6,402 bases of DNA from Bacillota bacterium (GTDB lineage: Bacteria > Bacillota_I > Bacilli_A > Acholeplasmatales > Acholeplasmataceae). The notes beneath the pieces are model-generated. The model was not told the DNA's origin. It saw only the letters and a list, made by a program, of their open reading frames with translations, and did no database searches. Positions 1 to 5,829 of the stretch are shown here, piece after piece (within the stretch, counting starts at the first letter, position 1; each line of letters starts with the position of its first letter). The stretch covers positions 1-6,402 of the forward strand of contig JAURNN010000050.1 in NCBI GenBank assembly GCA_030830185.1, written 5' to 3'. Position numbers and translations under genes: made by a program.

Positions 1-114
1 GCACATGCACTTGGTTTAAGAAAACTCCATTCAGCAGTAACTAAAGAAGTCAGCCCTCAAATTCAAGGGATGATTGATACCATTTCACACCTCGTACGTG
101 TGGAAGAAGTATAA
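1..114 (+). CDS. rpmD: 50S ribosomal protein L30 (uL30), 3' end only
   Basis: Frame 1 is open from the left edge to a TAA at 112-114 and gives the last 37 residues of a small protein. It contains LGLRKLHS followed by a C-terminal stretch with GMIDTISHLVRVEE. This matches the family pattern of bacterial L30, which carries LGLRK in its middle and ends in G-M-I-x-x-V-S-H-L-V-x-V-E-E. L30 is a roughly 60-residue protein of the large ribosomal subunit, so about a third of it lies outside the window. Its position directly before rplO is the usual spc-operon arrangement. Its stop codon runs straight into the Shine-Dalgarno of rplO (TAAGGAGGA). Identification rests on the motif and on context. Confidence 0.93.
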   Translation, partial: AHALGLRKLHSAVTKEVSPQIQGMIDTISHLVRVEEV

Positions 115-120
115 GGAGGA
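113..120 (+). promoter_or_regulatory. Shine-Dalgarno of rplO, fused to the rpmD stop
   Basis: AAGGAGGA lies five bases upstream of ATG 125, counted from the AGGAGG core. It decides the start of L15. The reading frame is open further upstream, to an ATG at 74 inside rpmD, but that ATG has no such signal and would add 17 residues foreign to the L15 family. The SD begins inside the rpmD stop codon, so a ribosome terminating on rpmD already sits on it. Confidence 0.9.
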
Positions 121-124
121 TACC

Positions 125-562
125 ATGTTAAATACACTTCAACCAACACCAGGATCTCGTCGTCCGCGCAAGCGCTTAGGACGTGGACCAGGAAGTGGTA
201 CAGGAAAAACTGCTGGTAAAGGTACTAAAGGTCAAAATGCACGTTCAGGTGGAGGCGTACGCCCAGGCTTTGAAGGTGGACAATTACCATTATTCCAACG
301 TTTACCAAAACGTGGTTTTAAAAACGTCAACCGTAAAGATTATGCGATTATCAACTTAGATGACTTAAATGCATTTTCAGCAGGGGATGTAGTTTCTCCA
401 GAAACACTATTAGGACGTAATGTCATTAAAAAAGTATTATCAGGCGTTAAAATTTTAGGAAATGGTCAACTTGAAAAAGCACTCACGGTGAAAGCTCATA
501 AATTTTCAAAATCAGCTGAAGAAGCGATTATAAAAGCTGGTGGAACCGTCGAGGTGATGTAA
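125..562 (+). CDS. rplO: 50S ribosomal protein L15 (uL15)
   Basis: This encodes a 145-residue large-subunit protein, close to the usual length of about 145. Residues 1-65 form the typical extended glycine- and arginine-rich N-terminal arm: LQPTPGSR, then RKRLGRGPGSGTGKTAGKGT at about 15-34 and GFEGGQLPLFQRLPKRGF at 48-65. In the family this arm threads into 23S rRNA. The rest is the globular domain, with YAIINLDDLNAF and a C-terminal KFSKSAEEAIIKAGGTVEVM of the usual L15 type. ATG 125 is chosen over the in-frame ATG at 74 because of the SD at 113-120 and because L15 proteins begin near the L-N-x-L-x-P-x-x-G-S motif. The last codons (GTC GAG GTG ATG) also form the Shine-Dalgarno for secY, which starts two bases after the stop codon begins its final base pair of spacing: the two genes are separated by one base. 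Confidence 0.97.
   Translation: MLNTLQPTPGSRRPRKRLGRGPGSGTGKTAGKGTKGQNARSGGGVRPGFEGGQLPLFQRLPKRGFKNVNRKDYAIINLDDLNAFSAGDVVSPETLLGRNVIKKVLSGVKILGNGQLEKALTVKAHKFSKSAEEAIIKAGGTVEVM
551..558 (+). promoter_or_regulatory. Shine-Dalgarno of secY inside the rplO coding sequence
   Basis: GAGGTGAT matches eight consecutive bases of the extended complement of the 16S rRNA 3' end (AGGAGGTGATC). It lies wholly within the last codons of rplO. The GAGG core ends nine bases before GTG 564. It supports GTG 564 as the secY start rather than the first in-frame ATG at 606-608. Confidence 0.85.
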
Positions 563-563
563 G

Positions 564-1883
564 GTGTGGACAAGAATTTTAAGTATTCTAAGTAATAAGA
601 AAGTCATGCTAAGATTGCTTTTTACCTTAGGTATTTTACTTGCGGTAAGACTTCTTAGTTATATTACCATTCCATTATTTGATACCGATCAAATTACACG
701 TTTCATCAATTCAAGTGGGAGTTTTATTGCCATTCTGAATAACTTTTCAGGACAAGCATTAGAACGTTTCTCCATTCTTGCTTTAGGGATTTCCCCTTAT
801 ATTACGGCATCAATTGCTATCCAGTTACTTCAAATGGTCATTCCTTCTTTTAAAGAGTGGAGTGAACAAGGTGAAACTGGCAAACGTCGTTTAAATCAAG
901 TGACACGTTATATTGCAGTTGGTCTTGCCTTTATTCAAGGGTTTGCATTAATATTAGGAATTTCAGTGAACGGTAGTGTGTTCATTCCAAGTATTGAGGC
1001 ATCTGTCATTACAGATTTCAGATTTGTATTCTACATTTATATGGCACTTGTCATTGCAGGTGGAACTGCAATCGCGATTTTCTTTGCAGATCTCATTACT
1101 AAAAAAGGCATTGGAAACGGAACCTCAATTTTAATTGTTGCAGGGATTGTTACAAGCTTACCTTCTATGTGGACAACATTGTGGAGTAAATATATTGAAT
1201 CTCCTGTCAATGACACATTCTTAAATTATGTTTGGTTTGTTTTAATCATCTTAATTTATGTTGGTGTATTACTTGGTGTTGTGTATATGCAAGCAGCAAC
1301 TCGTAAAATTCCTGTTCAATATGCGAACCGTCAAGGGAAATCAGATTCTAATATTCCGATGAAAATCAATAGTTCTGGTGTGATTCCAGTCATTTTTGCT
1401 CAAACCATCTTAAGTATTCCATTAACGATTGTTGGACTATCCGGAACAACAAGTAGCGGTGGTATTGTCGGTTGGATACAAGCAATCTTTGGATATCAAG
1501 AACCAATAGGCTTTATTTTATATGTATTACTGATTGTTGTCTTCTCATTCTTCTATGCCTTCTTAATGGTGAACCCAAATAAGATTGCAGAAAACTTATC
1601 AAAAGGGAATGCTTACATTCCTGGGGTAAGACCTGGTGAGGATACAAAAGACTATGTTGCAAAATTATTATTTAAGATTACAGTCATTGGGACAGCTTAC
1701 TTAGTCATTTTATCAATTATGCCAATCTTAACATCCATTATCTTTGGATTTAACGCAACAGAGGCATCTGTGATTACGTTAGGTGGAACAAGCTTACTCA
1801 TTATTGTAGGGGTTGCTGTTCAAACAACAGAACAACTTGAAACAGATGCAAAACAAGAATCATATACCGGTATTTTTGAATAA
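564..1883 (+). CDS. secY: Preprotein translocase channel subunit SecY, GTG start
   Basis: This encodes 439 residues, near the usual 420-440 for SecY. The protein forms the membrane pore through which SecA or the ribosome passes secreted and membrane proteins, together with SecE and SecG. About ten hydrophobic segments are visible, roughly at residues 18-37, 77-93, 116-132, 152-174, 187-200, 222-242, 270-288, 312-335, 366-392 and 397-420. Family landmarks are RFSILALGISPYITASIAIQ (68-87, plug region and TM2), ITKKGIGNGTSILI (178-191), the cytosolic C4 loop RKIPVQYANRQG (247-258), and IPGVRPG in the C5 loop (352-358). Arg356 there corresponds to the essential loop arginine (E. coli Arg357). The GTG start has a strong SD at 551-558 and gives a family-like N-terminus; starting at Met15 would cut the amphipathic N-terminal helix. 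One base separates it from the rplO stop codon. All tryptophans are TGG. Confidence 0.97.
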   Translation: MWTRILSILSNKKVMLRLLFTLGILLAVRLLSYITIPLFDTDQITRFINSSGSFIAILNNFSGQALERFSILALGISPYITASIAIQLLQMVIPSFKEWSEQGETGKRRLNQVTRYIAVGLAFIQGFALILGISVNGSVFIPSIEASVITDFRFVFYIYMALVIAGGTAIAIFFADLITKKGIGNGTSILIVAGIVTSLPSMWTTLWSKYIESPVNDTFLNYVWFVLIILIYVGVLLGVVYMQAATRKIPVQYANRQGKSDSNIPMKINSSGVIPVIFAQTILSIPLTIVGLSGTTSSGGIVGWIQAIFGYQEPIGFILYVLLIVVFSFFYAFLMVNPNKIAENLSKGNAYIPGVRPGEDTKDYVAKLLFKITVIGTAYLVILSIMPILTSIIFGFNATEASVITLGGTSLLIIVGVAVQTTEQLETDAKQESYTGIFE

Positions 1884-1891
1884 TTGATTGT

Positions 1892-2533
1892 ATGAATATT
1901 ATTCTAATTGGTCCTCCAGGCGTTGGAAAAGGGACTGAAGCAAAACGCTTAGCATCACTATTTCATATACCACATATTTCAACTGGTGACATGTTTCGTG
2001 CGATGTTTGATGAAGAGACTGAACTTGCTAAAATTGCAAAAGCACACATCAACAGAGGCGAACTTGTACCAGATGATTTAACCAATAAAATGGTCAAAGA
2101 ACGGTTACTTGAAAAAGATGCGCAACAAGGTTTTTTATTTGATGGATACCCAAGAAATATCGTACAAGCCAAAGCACTTGATGAATTTTTAAATTCAAGA
2201 GGTGAACATATGGATGCGATATTATATATTGACGCAGATGTGGATTTACTCTCGGCACGTATTGCTGGAAGACGCGTATGCAAGTCATGTGGGAACGTCT
2301 ATCATATTCAATATAAAAAACCAAAAGTAGAAGGCATCTGTGATGCATGTCACGGTGAACTGTATCAACGTAAAGATGATATGGAAGATACCGTAAGAAG
2401 AAGACTACATATTTATCATGACGTGACCGCACCGATTATCGATTATTATAAAGATCTTCAAGCATTTCATGCGATTGATGGTAGTGGTAATATCGAAGAA
2501 ACACATGAGAAAGTGATGAACGTGATTGTATGA
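1892..2533 (+). CDS. adk: Adenylate kinase with four-cysteine (zinc) lid
   Basis: This is a 213-residue cytosolic enzyme that interconverts ATP + AMP and 2 ADP. The P-loop GPPGVGKGT is at residues 7-15. The AMP site is STGDMFR at 30-36 (Thr31, Arg36), with FDGYPRN at 83-89 (Arg88). Conserved catalytic arginines are visible as Arg123, Arg127, Arg160 and Arg171. The LID carries CKSC at 130-133 and CDAC at 150-153, the complete Cys4 zinc site of long-type Gram-positive adenylate kinases. The residue after the P-loop Thr is Glu16 where Gln is usual. ATG 1892 is the only plausible start: an in-frame TGA lies upstream at 1877-1879 and the next Met is residue 34. No Shine-Dalgarno is visible in the 8-base gap after secY or in the secY tail, so translation probably depends on coupling to secY. 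It ends in TGA overlapping the start of map. Confidence 0.97.
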   Translation: MNIILIGPPGVGKGTEAKRLASLFHIPHISTGDMFRAMFDEETELAKIAKAHINRGELVPDDLTNKMVKERLLEKDAQQGFLFDGYPRNIVQAKALDEFLNSRGEHMDAILYIDADVDLLSARIAGRRVCKSCGNVYHIQYKKPKVEGICDACHGELYQRKDDMEDTVRRRLHIYHDVTAPIIDYYKDLQAFHAIDGSGNIEETHEKVMNVIV

Positions 2534-3285
2534 TTACGATTAAATCCGCTCGTGAAATCAAACTCATGCAAGAAGCAAGTCAGATTTTAGTTCAGGCAAG
2601 ACAAGCGCTTTTTAAGATGATTCAACCAGGGATTTCAACAGAAGCGCTTGATCAACATGCCGATACAGTCATTAGGTCTTTAGGAGGGATTCCCTCTTTC
2701 AAAGATTACGAAGGGTATCCTAAATCGATTTGTACGTCTGTCAATGAAGTTGTGATTCATGGTATTCCTTCAAGTAAAATCATTTTAAAAGAAGGCGATA
2801 TCATCAGTATTGATATTGGTGTCAATGTCAAAGGTTATCATGCGGATTCTGCCTTTACATATGCTGTTGGAAACATTTCAAGTGAAGCGAAACAATTACT
2901 TGAAATCACTGAAAAAGCATTATATATCGGAATAGAAGAAGCAAAACCAGGCAATTATGTTTCAAATATTGGTCACGCGATAGAAACGTTTATCAAACCA
3001 TACGGTTATGGTATTGTAGAAACATTTACAGGTCATGGCATTGGTAAAGAGTTGCATGAAGCACCTCAAGTACTGAATTATGGACCAAAAAATCAAGGTC
3101 CAAAACTTAAACCAGGAATGACAATTTGTATTGAACCAATGGTTAATCTAGGAACAAAAGATGTCCAAGTCTTAAAAGATGGTTGGACGGTTGTGACAAA
3201 AGACAAACGCTTAAGTGCACACTTTGAGCATTTGGTCTTAATCACAGAAGATGGTTGTGAAATCATGACCACACTAAAGGAGTGA
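2530..3285 (+). CDS. map: Methionine aminopeptidase, type I
   Basis: This is a 251-residue cytosolic metalloprotease that removes the initiator methionine from nascent proteins after deformylation. All five metal ligands of the pita-bread fold are present: Asp95 (in SIDIGV), Asp106 (in HADSA), His169 (in FTGHGIG), Glu202 (in IEPM) and Glu233 (in HFEH). The substrate-contacting His77 (VVIHGIP) and His176 (ELHEAP) are also present. Spacing matches the E. coli enzyme almost residue for residue, offset by two. The length and the lack of an N-terminal extension fit type Ia. Its ATG overlaps the adk stop as ATGA, and no convincing SD precedes it, so coupled re-initiation is likely. The last codons, AAG GAG, are part of the Shine-Dalgarno for infA. 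It stops with TGA. Confidence 0.97.
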   Translation: MITIKSAREIKLMQEASQILVQARQALFKMIQPGISTEALDQHADTVIRSLGGIPSFKDYEGYPKSICTSVNEVVIHGIPSSKIILKEGDIISIDIGVNVKGYHADSAFTYAVGNISSEAKQLLEITEKALYIGIEEAKPGNYVSNIGHAIETFIKPYGYGIVETFTGHGIGKELHEAPQVLNYGPKNQGPKLKPGMTICIEPMVNLGTKDVQVLKDGWTVVTKDKRLSAHFEHLVLITEDGCEIMTTLKE

Positions 3286-3289
3286 ATCT

Positions 3290-3511
3290 ATGGCAAAAGA
3301 TGATGTCATTGAAGTAGAAGCAAAAGTCATCGAAATATTACCGAACACAAAATTCAAAGTCGAACTTGTTCAAAATGGACATATTGTGATCGCCCATGTA
3401 TCTGGTAAAATCCGCATCCACAACATACGCATTTTACCTGGTGACAAAGTAACAGTAGAATTGTCACCATATGATCTCACTCGAGGCAGAATCACATATC
3501 GTAAAAGATAA
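3290..3511 (+). CDS. infA: Translation initiation factor IF-1
   Basis: This encodes 73 residues, the usual length (about 72). IF-1 is an OB-fold (S1-like) protein that occupies the A site of the 30S subunit during initiation and works with IF-2 and IF-3. Family landmarks are MAKDDVIEVE at 1-10, ILPNTKFKVEL, NGHIVIAHVSGKIRIHNIRI and SPYDLTRGRITYRKR at the C-terminus. The SD AAAGGAG (3276-3282) sits inside the last codons of map, seven bases before the ATG, and overlaps the approach to the map TGA. The gap between the genes is four bases. The adk-map-infA-rpmJ order is the common Gram-positive arrangement. Confidence 0.97.
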   Translation: MAKDDVIEVEAKVIEILPNTKFKVELVQNGHIVIAHVSGKIRIHNIRILPGDKVTVELSPYDLTRGRITYRKR

Positions 3512-3525
3512 AAGGAGGATTCCAC

Positions 3526-3642
3526 ATGAAAGTTAGAGCATCCGTGAAAAAAAGAAGTGAAGACGATATTATCGTTAGACGTAAAGGTAAAGTTTACGTC
3601 ATTAATAAAAAAGTAAAAAGACATAACCAAAGACAAGGTTAA
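3526..3642 (+). CDS. rpmJ: 50S ribosomal protein L36 (bL36), zinc-ligand-poor C- form
   Basis: A 38-residue ORF starts MKVRASVKKRSEDD and ends KRHNQRQG. The first nine residues and the final QRQG match bacterial L36, as do the length and the place between infA and rpsM. L36 is the smallest large-subunit protein and packs against 23S rRNA. Canonical C+ forms hold a zinc ion with Cys11, Cys14, Cys27 and His33 (E. coli numbering). Aligned without gaps, this protein has Ser11, Asp14, Asn27 and His33, so three of four ligands are gone and zinc binding is not expected. C- L36 variants are known in other bacteria. A strong SD (AAGGAGGA, 3512-3519) precedes the ATG. The stop is TAA followed in frame by TAG (3643-3645). 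Confidence 0.93.
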   Translation: MKVRASVKKRSEDDIIVRRKGKVYVINKKVKRHNQRQG

Positions 3643-3653
3643 TAGGAGGAAAC

Positions 3654-4019
3654 ATGGCTAGAATAGCAGGCGTTGATATTCCTCGTGATAAGCGTGTTGT
3701 GATTGCACTCACCTACGTTTATGGCATTGGTTTAACAACATCACAGCAAGTTCTTAAAGATGCGAATGTCTCTGAAGATGCACGTGTGAAAACACTATCT
3801 GAAGATGAACTTAACCGTATCCGTGCAGAAATTGCAAAATTTCAAACTGAAGGGGACTTACGTAGAGAAGTCACTTTAAATATTAAAAGATTAATGGAAA
3901 TTGGCTCATACAGAGGGATGAGACACCGTAGAGGTCTTCCTGTTCGTGGACAAAATACACGTAACAATTCAAGAACTCGTAAAGGTAGAAAATCCGGCTC
4001 TGTCGTGAAGAAAAAATAA
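3654..4019 (+). CDS. rpsM: 30S ribosomal protein S13 (uS13)
   Basis: This encodes 121 residues, typical of S13, a head protein of the small subunit that contacts the P-site tRNA and forms bridges to the 50S subunit. It begins MARIAGVDIPRDKRVVIALT and contains YGIGLTTSQQVL (helix-two-turn-helix region). The most diagnostic block is GSYRGMRHRRGLPVRGQNT at about 87-105, followed by the basic tail NNSRTRKGRKSG ending in KKK, which reaches toward tRNA. The SD AGGAGGA (3644-3650) sits four bases from the ATG (counted from the AGGAGG core) and overlaps the tandem stop of rpmJ. The TAA stop is the first part of the rpsK Shine-Dalgarno. Confidence 0.97.
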   Translation: MARIAGVDIPRDKRVVIALTYVYGIGLTTSQQVLKDANVSEDARVKTLSEDELNRIRAEIAKFQTEGDLRREVTLNIKRLMEIGSYRGMRHRRGLPVRGQNTRNNSRTRKGRKSGSVVKKK

Positions 4020-4032
4020 GGAGGTATGAAAC

Positions 4033-4419
4033 ATGGCGAAAAAACGTACAGGAAAAAAACGTGTTAAAAAGAATGTTCCACATGGTGTTGCGCACATTCA
4101 TACCACATTTAACAACACGATTGTAATGATTACAGATCTCAATGGTAATGCAGTTACATGGAGTAGTGCAGGTGCACTTGGATTTAAAGGATCAAGAAAA
4201 TCAACACCTTTTGCAGCACAAATGTCTGCTGAAGCAGCAGCAAAATCAGCATTAGACAACGGAATGATTAAAGTTGATGTAGAAGTTAAAGGTCCAGGTC
4301 CAGGTAGAGAAGCAGCGATTCGTTCGCTTCAAGCTGCAGGACTTGAAATCTCGTCCATTAAAGACGTCACACCGGTGCCACATAATGGATGTCGACCACC
4401 AAAACGCCCACGTGGTTAA
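4033..4419 (+). CDS. rpsK: 30S ribosomal protein S11 (uS11)
   Basis: This encodes 128 residues, the normal length. S11 sits on the platform of the small subunit near the mRNA exit and the Shine-Dalgarno helix. Landmarks are a lysine-rich N-terminus, HGVAHIHTTFNNTIV at 17-31, SSAGALGFKGSRKSTPFAAQ at 44-63, VKGPGPGREAAIRSLQAAG and the conserved C-terminal HNGCRPPKRPRG (117-128). The Asn-Gly there corresponds to the site reported to become isoaspartate in E. coli S11. The SD TAAGGAGGT (4017-4025) is a nine-base match to the 16S 3' end complement and contains the rpsM stop codon. An out-of-frame ATG at 4026 would encode only a short peptide. Two in-frame stops (TAA TAA, 4417-4422) end the gene. 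Confidence 0.97.
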   Translation: MAKKRTGKKRVKKNVPHGVAHIHTTFNNTIVMITDLNGNAVTWSSAGALGFKGSRKSTPFAAQMSAEAAAKSALDNGMIKVDVEVKGPGPGREAAIRSLQAAGLEISSIKDVTPVPHNGCRPPKRPRG

Positions 4420-4420
4420 T

Positions 4421-4427
4421 AAGGAGG
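4421..4427 (+). promoter_or_regulatory. Shine-Dalgarno of rpoA, deciding a TTG start
   Basis: AAGGAGG lies seven bases upstream of TTG 4435 and overlaps the second stop codon behind rpsK. It justifies the TTG: an in-frame TAA at 4420-4422 blocks any earlier start, and the next in-frame ATG is residue 77, which would remove the dimerisation region of the alpha subunit. Confidence 0.9.
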
Positions 4428-4434
4428 AAAGACA

Positions 4435-5421
4435 TTGAAAGATTTAAAATTTGAACGTCCAACATCTGTTGAAGAACTATCACATGATGGTTTTAAAGGT
4501 CAATTTGTCATCAAACCACTTGAAAGAGGATATGGGTTAACACTCGGGAATGCTTTACGACGTGTTTTATTATCATCTTTACCAGGGGCAGCGATTGTCA
4601 ATGTCAAAATTGAAGGTGTAGAACATGAATTTTCAACACTCGAAGGTGTTGTTGAAGATGTCATGGGCATCATCTTAAACTTGAAAAAAGTGATTTTTAA
4701 AGTAGAATCTGATGATCCAGATTTCGAACAAAAAATAGAATTAACATCCCTTGGAGAAGGGGTTGTTACGGCTGCAGCTTTTGATTCTATTGATGGCGTT
4801 GAAGTCATTAATAAAGATCAAGTAATTGCACATTTAGCACCAGAAGGTAAACTGATGATGGAAGTCACAGTACGTCGTGGTGTTGGTTATGTCAATGCTG
4901 AAGCAAATAAAGCTTTTACTTATAACGAGAAAAGTATTATTGCAATCGACTCTATTTTTACACCAGTAACACGTGTATCTTATGTTGTGGAAAAGACACG
5001 TGGCGATATGGATGAACTTACATTAGATATCGAAACAAATGGTGCAATTGAAGCAAATGATGCACTTGCACTTGCTTCTAAAATGCTGATTGATCACTTA
5101 GAAGTGATTGTTGAAATCAGTGAAAAAGCACAATCTCAACAATTTATTTTTGAACAAGTTGAAGAACCAATTAATAAAAAACTCGAAATGAAAATTGAAC
5201 AACTTGACTTATCTGTACGATTATTTAATGCACTCAAACGTTCAGGTATATATACAGTTGCTCAAATATTGAAACTCACTGAAGAAGATGTCATGCGTTT
5301 AAGAAGTTTAGGTCGTAAATCTTTTAAAGAATTAAAAGATAAATTACATGAACATGGCCTAGAATTTGAAAATGCAATTGGAAAAAGTTTCGCATCTTTT
5401 GGTGACATGGAAAAGGAGTAA
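4435..5421 (+). CDS. rpoA: DNA-directed RNA polymerase alpha subunit, TTG start
   Basis: This encodes 328 residues, the usual length is 310-330. The N-terminal domain (about 1-225) drives alpha dimerisation and assembly of beta and beta-prime. It shows KFERP near the start, then FVIKPLERGYGLTLGNALRR (24-43) and VLLSSLPGAA. After a linker (about 230-250), the C-terminal domain binds UP elements and activators. It contains VRLFNALKRSGI and RLRSLGRKSFKELKDKL. Residues equivalent to E. coli Arg265, Asn268, Gly296, Lys298, Ser299 and Glu302 are present as Arg262, Asn265, Gly293, Lys295, Ser296 and Glu299, so DNA contact should be intact. The start codon is TTG with a strong SD. The final codons (AAAAGGAG, 5411-5418) serve as the SD for rplQ. 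Confidence 0.97.
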   Translation: MKDLKFERPTSVEELSHDGFKGQFVIKPLERGYGLTLGNALRRVLLSSLPGAAIVNVKIEGVEHEFSTLEGVVEDVMGIILNLKKVIFKVESDDPDFEQKIELTSLGEGVVTAAAFDSIDGVEVINKDQVIAHLAPEGKLMMEVTVRRGVGYVNAEANKAFTYNEKSIIAIDSIFTPVTRVSYVVEKTRGDMDELTLDIETNGAIEANDALALASKMLIDHLEVIVEISEKAQSQQFIFEQVEEPINKKLEMKIEQLDLSVRLFNALKRSGIYTVAQILKLTEEDVMRLRSLGRKSFKELKDKLHEHGLEFENAIGKSFASFGDMEKE

Positions 5422-5424
5422 AAC

Positions 5425-5781
5425 ATGGCATATTCTAAATTAAGTCGTAACTCTGATCAACGTAAAGCATTATTACGTGATTTAGTCACTGACATCATCA
5501 TTCACGAACGTATTACAACAACTGAATCAAAAGCGTTTGAACTTCAAAAGCTTGCAGATTCAATGGTCACATTAGCAAAAAAAGGCACATTAGCATCACG
5601 CCGTCAAGCTGCTGAAACAGTACGTCCTGAACTTGTAAAAGAAGGACAAACTGCACTTCAAAAGTTATTTGCTGAACTTGGACCACGTTATGAAGCTCGC
5701 CAAGGTGGATACACACGTATCATTAAAACTGTCCCACGTCGTGGAGACGGCGCACCAATGGCAATTATCGAATTTGTATAA
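5425..5781 (+). CDS. rplQ: 50S ribosomal protein L17 (bL17)
   Basis: This encodes 118 residues, typical of the short Firmicute-type L17, a large-subunit protein near the peptide exit tunnel. Diagnostic blocks are KLSRNSDQRKALLRDL at 5-20, the segment ERITTTESKAFELQKLAD (about 28-45), and the C-terminal half with LGPRYEARQGGYTRI, then RRGDGAPMAIIEFV. The SD AAAAGGAG (5411-5418) lies inside the rpoA tail, and only three bases separate the two genes. It is the last gene of the operon, as usual, and its stop is followed two bases later by the A-tract of the terminator hairpin. Confidence 0.97.
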   Translation: MAYSKLSRNSDQRKALLRDLVTDIIIHERITTTESKAFELQKLADSMVTLAKKGTLASRRQAAETVRPELVKEGQTALQKLFAELGPRYEARQGGYTRIIKTVPRRGDGAPMAIIEFV

Positions 5782-5782
5782 C

Positions 5783-5812
5783 AAAAGGACAAGCGCATGC
5801 TTGTCTTTTTTT
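5783..5812 (+). terminator. Rho-independent terminator closing the spc-alpha operon
   Basis: GACAAGC (5788-5794) pairs perfectly with GCTTGTC (5799-5805) around the loop GCAT. A run of seven T follows at 5806-5812. An AAAAG tract at 5783-5787 could extend the stem by pairing with the start of the T-run. Only two bases separate it from the rplQ stop, the expected place for the end of the operon. The opposite strand would have only a four-base T tract, so strong termination in the other direction is less likely. Confidence 0.92.
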
Positions 5813-5818
5813 ACTAAC

Positions 5819-5825
5819 TAAGGAG
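5819..5825 (+). promoter_or_regulatory. Shine-Dalgarno of the lipoprotein gene
   Basis: TAAGGAG ends four bases before ATG 5830. It supports a real translated gene starting there, whose N-terminus then reads as a lipoprotein signal peptide. It begins only seven bases after the T-run of the terminator. Confidence 0.82.
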
Positions 5826-5829
5826 CAAC

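Noticed and set aside
74..124. Upstream extension of the L15 frame to an ATG at 74
   Set aside because: It overlaps the rpmD coding sequence, has no SD, and adds 17 residues not found in L15. ATG 125 has a strong SD.
1963..2432. Two long minus-strand open frames inside adk
   Set aside because: They lie antisense to a fully conserved gene, encode no recognisable protein and have no independent start signal; they are shadows.
3370..3636. Minus-strand frame across infA and rpmJ
   Set aside because: It is antisense to two conserved genes, including rpmJ, and its protein is low in plausibility.
3643..3656. S4-type translational repressor site before rpsM
   Set aside because: The gap is only 11 bases and no pseudoknot-like pairing is visible; rpsD is not in the cluster, so regulation of that type cannot be supported here.
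4026..4067. ATG directly after the rpsK Shine-Dalgarno as a leader peptide
   Set aside because: It is out of frame with rpsK, too close to the SD, and encodes only about a dozen residues.
3883..4101. Minus-strand frame across rpsM and rpsK
   Set aside because: It lies antisense to conserved ribosomal genes, with no family resemblance.
4500..4808. Minus-strand frame inside rpoA
   Set aside because: It is a serine- and threonine-rich reverse-frame artefact opposite the conserved alpha N-terminal domain.
5754..5782. Promoter for the lipoprotein at the end of rplQ
   Set aside because: TATAAC resembles a -10 element, but there is no -35 match and no extended -10 TG at the proper distance. In AT-rich DNA this is expected by chance.
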